Positions 60,701 through 64,000 of a stretch of DNA of 64,000 bases are shown piece after piece. Under the pieces are notes generated by a model. The model saw nothing but the letters and a program-made list of their open reading frames with translations. It made no database searches and was not told the origin of the DNA. Each line of letters starts with the position of its first letter. Position 1 is the stretch's first letter. A program made the position numbers and the translations under genes. Source of the stretch: Formicarius rufipectus (taxonomy: Eukaryota > Chordata > Aves > Passeriformes > Formicariidae); assembly GCA_013399695.1 (NCBI GenBank), contig VXAU01003742.1, forward strand, positions 434,351 to 498,350. The letters run 5' to 3'.

Positions 60701-62382
60701 AGTAGGGCAGCTTTTTGAAGAGGGACAGGAGGGAACACAATCTCTGTGAATAACAAAATACCTAAGAAATTGCAAGAACAGAATGAGTAACTGGGTGAGG
60801 GAAGGAGCAAAACAGGCTGCATTTTCCCATGATCAGCAAGATTTTCTGATCAGCTGTTAGGCTAAGAAATTAAGAGAAAGTAGCAATAGTTTTGCAGTAA
60901 CACTCACGACACTGTCCAACTACCTCAGCAATAACTAAATGCCTGAGTGATCTTCCCTACCTACAGAAAAATGAGCAAAAAATACAAGGTGCAAGTGACC
61001 TTGAGGAACCTCTTTGGTTTGATTTTAAGGCTCCCAAAAAAACTCCATACACATTATCTTTGCACCTTATTTTTTTTTTAAACTGTGAGAAGCAGGACAG
61101 TGCAACAGAGTATAAAACTAATCTCTGGACAATTGAAGCACAAAAGGATTAATTTCTTTCTTTTCATTTTAATTACAGCTCCTGCTCTCGTCCACTGATT
61201 TGCTCTTCCAGATAGAGAACTGTGTTGATGCTCTGGGAATTGTCTTTCAGCAAAAGGTTTTTATTTTCTCAGAAATTATAATCAGTCTCTGGTATTAAAT
61301 AGAACTAAATAATAAATAGTCTTCAGAAAGATGAAAAGTGCTTTCCTGTTTAACAGCTTACATCTTTGTCTGTGACACAGCTATTTCATTAACTTTCAGT
61401 CACCAGGGAGCTCTCAAGAACAAAGACTCAAGCTGTCATAAGAACAATTAGACTGAAAAAGAAATGAGATAATTTCATTGTTTTCTCTTACAGAATATCA
61501 CAAAATAATGAAGACAACCCAATTATTTTTTCCCTTTTTAGGCAACCTCTGTATTTCAATCAAATGCACTTTTATCAATAAATGCCAATGTTTTTGGCCC
61601 AAACTGACGCAATAAAGGAATTGCCCATTGTTGCCATTAAAAATACAAGACAACAATCACCTTACAAACACAGAACTAACTGGTCAACCAAAATATATTT
61701 TCTGGGACAGTGTACTCATTTGTTCAGTCCAAACAAGAACCACCATTTGCTACTGGAAAACATCTGTCTTGTGTCTATGTGCTTGCTGTTTATTTATACA
61801 CAGACATTTATCAAGGTATCTGAGGCATGAAGCCCACAGACAGGTGTGTTCTCCAAGAAGGGAGTTCACAGATAGCTCAGAGGGCTCAATATCCATCAGG
61901 GCCTGCCAAAGCCTCTTTCAAATTGTTGTATTTACTACACAGTGCCAAGACAGCAGACGAGAAGACCGTAGAAAACACTTTTCCCTGCAGAGGATGGACA
62001 ACATATCTGGAAGTTGTAAGATGGTAGAAGAATGATGAAACTCTTGGCAGTGCTACAGCAGCACAGCAGAGGCTGCTGGGGCATCCTCCTCCTGCATGGA
62101 CTGCACTTTGCATGTATTAAGACACTTATCTTAAAATATCTGGAAGTCCATCAAACAGATAGGCTACAGGGCAGAGCAGAATGGTGTTCAGCAAAATACA
62201 AGGCAATGCCTTCCTTAAATGTATCTGAACATTGGAACAATCTCTCTGACCTACAAATCTTCCAAGAGCTTCAAATAAATGACAAGGCTGCCAATAGTAG
62301 ATGTAGATCCATACCTGATGCACAGCACTGAATCCTGCAGAATTTGGCAGGCCATTGGCTCCCTGGTAAATCCCTGTTGTGC
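33714..62382 (-). CDS. EYA2: EYA2 (eyes absent homolog 2), 3' 11 coding exons
   Basis: Transcriptional co-activator for SIX homeoproteins and a haloacid-dehalogenase-type tyrosine phosphatase; family members act on the C-terminal Tyr of histone H2AX and on signalling proteins, in cytoplasm and nucleus. Seen here: 11 exons on the - strand with correct AG/GT borders and phases give the last 394 codons. In in-window numbering: end of the Tyr/Ser/Pro/Gln transactivation region 1-about 124, then the Eya domain 125-394. HAD motif I is D-L-D-E-T at 130-134 (nucleophile Asp 130, assistant Asp 132), motif II includes the Thr of VTTT at 303-305, and the late acidic motif is GDGVEEE at 357-363. The C-terminus RHALELEYL matches EYA proteins exactly. 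EYA2 rather than EYA1, 3 or 4 is supported by the wording of exons in the variable region and by convergence with ZMYND8 as in human. The 5' exons lie right of 64000. Confidence 0.97.
34817..34900. repeat. T-rich simple repeat with TTTTG units
   Basis: The + strand is almost only T with scattered G (units such as tttttg and ttttgttttg) for about 85 bases. Possibly the degraded tail of a retroposon, but no element body adjoins it. Confidence 0.8.
34915..34949. promoter_or_regulatory. Palindromic cluster of TCF/LEF-like motifs
   Basis: TCAAAGCTTTGA at 34915-34926 is a perfect 12-base palindrome. It overlaps an inverted repeat at 34921-34949: arms of 13 bases (ctttgattaatga and tcatcaatcaaag, 12 of 13 matching) around a 3-base centre. 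Three copies of the TCF/LEF core (CTTTGA or TCAAAG) fall within 35 bases. A regulatory role is inference. Confidence 0.35.
36423..36523 (-). CDS. EYA2: EYA2 exon: GDGVEEE motif
   Basis: 101 nt, phase 1 to 0: the split Gly then [20 protein letters not shown] and [13 protein letters not shown]. The GDGVEEE acidic motif coordinates the catalytic magnesium in HAD phosphatases. Acceptor tgcttag, donor AAG|gtacag. The 802-base intron below it on the gene side (36524-37325) is featureless. Confidence 0.97.
37326..37447 (-). CDS. EYA2: EYA2 exon: VTTT motif
   Basis: 122 nt, phase 2 to 1: [20 protein letters not shown] then [20 protein letters not shown] plus the first base of Gly. The VTTT segment is HAD motif II, and the Lys of ALAKV is the conserved basic residue. 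Acceptor ttttctag, donor ACAG|gtaaga. The adjacent intron 37448-38030 (583 bases) is empty. Confidence 0.97.
38031..38145 (-). CDS. EYA2: EYA2 exon: Eya domain helices
   Basis: 115 nt, phase 1 to 2: [20 protein letters not shown] then [17 protein letters not shown] and two bases of Arg. Acceptor cttgcag, donor CCCG|gtaaga. The neighbouring intron 38146-39154 (1.0 kb) has no recognisable element. Confidence 0.97.
39155..39315 (-). CDS. EYA2: EYA2 exon: Eya domain cap region
   Basis: 161 nt, phase 2 to 1: [20 protein letters not shown], then [20 protein letters not shown] and [13 protein letters not shown]. The STASANLC part is where vertebrate EYA paralogues differ most and fits EYA2. Acceptor tttcccag, donor GGGG|gtaagt. 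Confidence 0.97.
40121..40179 (-). CDS. EYA2: EYA2 exon: short acidic segment
   Basis: 59 nt, phase 0 to 2: [19 protein letters not shown] and two bases of Ser. Small acidic exon in the cap part of the Eya domain. Acceptor cttctcag, donor TAAG|gtatgg. The 39316-40120 intron (805 bases) carries nothing recognisable. Confidence 0.96.
40180..45405 (-). other. EYA2 intron
   Basis: 5.2 kb. It holds a run of about ten G near 42446-42455, a short direct repeat TATAGTGTATC (42348-42358 and 42363-42373) and a TTTTG stretch near 43967-43992. No transposon, RNA gene or exon is recognised. Confidence 0.7.
45406..45495 (-). CDS. EYA2: EYA2 exon: Eya domain, after motif I
   Basis: 90 nt, phase 0 to 0, 30 codons [20 protein letters not shown] then [10 protein letters not shown]. 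As far as I recall it is identical at protein level to human EYA2. Acceptor ccctaacag, donor GAG|gtatgt. Confidence 0.97.
45496..57933 (-). other. EYA2 12.4-kb intron
   Basis: The largest intron in the window, splitting the Eya domain just after motif I. It is nearly free of recognisable transposons. It has a poly(T) run (about 45538-45554), two tandem copies of a tttcaacattttc unit near 48728-48760 and many short AT-rich patches with homeodomain-like TAATTA cores (for example 46773-46780 and 57212-57218). No exon or RNA gene is recognised. The repeat-poor content suits a regulatory role, but that is inference. Confidence 0.65.
46741..46840. promoter_or_regulatory. Possible enhancer-like motif cluster
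   Basis: Within 100 bases: CTAATTATTA, TTTAATTAGA (homeodomain-type), TGTGGTTT (RUNX-type) at 46793-46800, and TGACTCA (AP-1-type) at 46813-46819. Such short motifs occur by chance, so the call is weak. Confidence 0.2.
57934..58017 (-). CDS. EYA2: EYA2 exon: HAD motif I
   Basis: 84 nt, phase 0 to 0, 28 codons [20 protein letters not shown] then [13 protein letters not shown] is the catalytic motif of the Eya tyrosine phosphatase and the exon opens the Eya domain. Acceptor gtcatcacag, donor AAG|gtaaaa. The next intron (58018-58492, 475 bases) is empty. Confidence 0.98.
58493..58620 (-). CDS. EYA2: EYA2 exon: basic linker before the Eya domain
   Basis: 128 nt, phase 1 to 0: split Gly then [40 protein letters not shown] and IE. 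The basic RARSKRS stretch precedes the phosphatase domain in EYA proteins. Acceptor cctcatag, donor GAG|gtaata. Confidence 0.96.
58621..60221 (-). other. EYA2 intron
   Basis: 1.6 kb, AT-rich, with no recognisable exon, repeat or RNA gene. Confidence 0.7.
60222..60399 (-). CDS. EYA2: EYA2 exon: Tyr/Ser/Pro-rich transactivation region
   Basis: 178 nt, phase 0 to 1, 59 codons: [59 protein letters not shown] and one base of Gly. Low-complexity Tyr/Ser/Pro composition typical of the EYA transactivation region. Acceptor tcctcaaag, donor TCTG|gtaggt. Confidence 0.97.
60400..62314 (-). other. EYA2 intron
   Basis: 1.9 kb, AT-rich, with no recognisable exon, repeat or RNA gene. Confidence 0.7.
62315..62382 (-). 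CDS. EYA2: EYA2 exon: transactivation region, most upstream exon in window
   Basis: 68 nt, phase 1 to 0: split Gly then [20 protein letters not shown] and HQ. It matches the TTGFYQGGNGL... segment of human EYA2. Acceptor tccttag, donor CAG|gtatgg. The preceding exon (ending QMHG in relatives) is not found up to 64000. Confidence 0.95.
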
Positions 62383-64000
62383 CTAAGGGAAAGAATATCA
62401 CAGTCATAAAACACAGCAGCAATTAAAGCAGCAGCATGTATTAATACAAATAATTTCCAACAGGAAGTAAAGAACTAGATCACTAGAAAAAAGTATGGCA
62501 CAACTCTTAAGCTGCAAACACTTATTGGGGTTTGCTGATTGAAAGGCATTCATTACACACACTAAAACATTGCTTATTGGGCTGGGAAATAAAGCTGGGA
62601 TGCAGGGATTCAGCCCAGATTTTAATTTGTTACCTCTTTTTCCAGTAAGTATGAGAATAGTATTTTTTAGTCATCTTCTCCTGTAGGAAAACCTCTCAGA
62701 TTATGTATAGAACCTCCCACATATGCCCTTTTGTGCACAGGTATATCCTGGTATCTCCTCTTACAGACTATGTACCTGGGAACTTTTATAAGGAAAACTC
62801 ATTCCTTATGGTTGATATTCCAAATTTAAGAAAAATATTGTGGAAATTTCTGAGACAGCAGGGAGCAAAAACATGGCTTCATCCTGGGATATAGGGAAGA
62901 GAAAAGATGGACCTGGTTTTGCCTCAAATGAAGCAGCTGATGCCCATCCAGGTCCTTATCTGGCTCCTCCTCACCTAAAGGACTTTGAGCAGTGCTGTCT
63001 GAACCCTATGACACTCTGCACATCCTCATGTGACAACCATCCTCCAAAGATCCACTTGCTTGTTTTTATTTTAGGACATCAGATTAGCTGGAGAACGGAC
63101 AGCTGAACAAACTCCACTCTGCCAAGTGCAGCTACAAAGCACATGCGCTGAGAAATAAAGCTCAAGCCAAAAAGAAACGAGACGACTCTGCCCTCCAGAA
63201 CCAACTTGCTGCCACATGTGGTCTTTAATAAGAAAAGAGTACAGGGGAGGAAAACAGAGTGCAGGTGACTGCCAGGTACCTGGAGGCTTGGGTCTGCCCA
63301 AACCCCCTGCATATCCTGGCTGGGGAGCTGAGCCAGCACAGGTGGGCTCAGGTGATGCCTCCTCCTGGCATTCTAGCCTAGGAGGCAGTTCTTGGTGAAT
63401 CAGTGTCCAAACCCTCCTCCTCACAACCCACACGGGGAGACTGCACAGAGCATCCTGAAGACAGCAACACATTCAGCTCTTGGCATTTCCCCACTTCCCA
63501 CCCACGCTTGGCTTCTGCAGTTTGTCAGAAAGTCACAGATATGCAGCAGGATGAATATATTCCTGTGGTAACTAAGCACTTCTCACCACTGTGAAGGAGA
63601 GTAATAGTGCTTACAGGCAAAAACAACTTTCACAGAAGACAAAACAGCTCTTGTACACCAGAGCTCAAAACAATACAGGGGGGAATTTTTGCTTTTCCTA
63701 AACTGTCATTTAGAAACAATCCATCATCCTTTATTAAAGCTGTCAAGAGAGGGATGAGTTACCTCGAGGGACTCACACTTTATGTGTAAATTGTGATGAG
63801 AACATGTTTATTGCTCTGCTACCTGCACATGATACTGCAGCTTCCTGGTTTCCAAACAATAGGAGAGAAGGAGAAAAAGGAGAGATCTTGCACAACTGGA
63901 ATCAACTCACTCTGAACTTCAGGCCAGCCGTGCAGAGCGAGTGTGTCCACGCACACACAGGGCAGGTAAGCGAGCAGGGAGAAGAGGGTGGAAATGTAGT
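62383..64000 (-). other. EYA2 intron (partial)
   Basis: 1.6 kb from the last recognised exon to the window edge. A moderately GC-rich stretch lies at about 63240-63470, with open frames on both strands but no family match and no paired splice sites in the right phase. No EYA2 exon is seen. Confidence 0.65.

Noticed and set aside
63071..63472. A 133-codon open frame on - near the right edge, tested as the missing upstream EYA2 exon
   Set aside because: The translation has no similarity to the Tyr/Ser/Gln-rich EYA2 region and does not end with the expected QMHG and phase-1 donor.
1..64000. CRISPR arrays, operons, tRNA or rRNA genes, bacterial-type systems
   Set aside because: Nothing with regular repeats and spacers, cloverleaf structure or rRNA wording was seen; the window is spliced vertebrate nuclear DNA.

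Overview
This is vertebrate nuclear DNA, almost certainly from a bird. The genes are split into short, well-conserved exons with GT-AG introns. The interspersed repeats are CR1 retrotransposon fragments of the avian type, plus one LTR fragment of a kind common in neoavian, especially passerine, genomes. Two single N bases (23108 and 23783) mark ambiguous calls. Nothing bacterial or viral dominates the window.

Two genes lie tail to tail. On the + strand, from the left edge to about 30.0 kb, is the 3' part of ZMYND8 (RACK7/PRKCBP1). Nineteen coding exons (2894 to 28640) splice in frame to 1119 codons plus stop and encode, in order, a PHD finger, a bromodomain, a small zinc-binding segment, a PWWP domain, long Ser/Glu/Lys-rich and Gln-rich linkers, a coiled coil, a MYND zinc finger and a C-terminal tail. 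The first exon(s) lie left of the window. On the - strand, from about 62.4 kb down to 32.9 kb, is the 3' part of EYA2. Eleven coding exons give the last 394 codons: the end of the Tyr/Ser/Pro-rich transactivation region and the whole Eya (HAD phosphatase) domain with its DLDET, VTTT and GDGVEEE motifs. Its 5' exons lie right of the window. The ZMYND8-EYA2 neighbourhood matches the order on human chromosome 20q13, so gene identity rests on both sequence and synteny.

Between the two 3' ends is about 3 kb with no recognisable gene. The rest is intron. ZMYND8 introns carry four CR1 pieces, all antisense to the gene, and one LTR piece. EYA2 introns are nearly free of recognisable transposons, and one is 12.4 kb long.

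The two proteins work in related nuclear settings but not in one pathway. ZMYND8 reads modified histones and recruits NuRD and KDM5-type co-repressors. EYA2 is a co-activator of SIX homeoproteins and a tyrosine phosphatase.

The most interesting observation is at the ZMYND8 C-terminus. The last two coding exons are open in two overlapping frames. The strong splice donor of the preceding exon selects a Val/Thr-rich tail. The other frame encodes a tail resembling the mammalian ZMYND8 C-terminus as I recall it, and would be reached from a weak donor 8 bases upstream. A palindromic pair of TCF/LEF-like sites in the last EYA2 intron is the best regulatory candidate.
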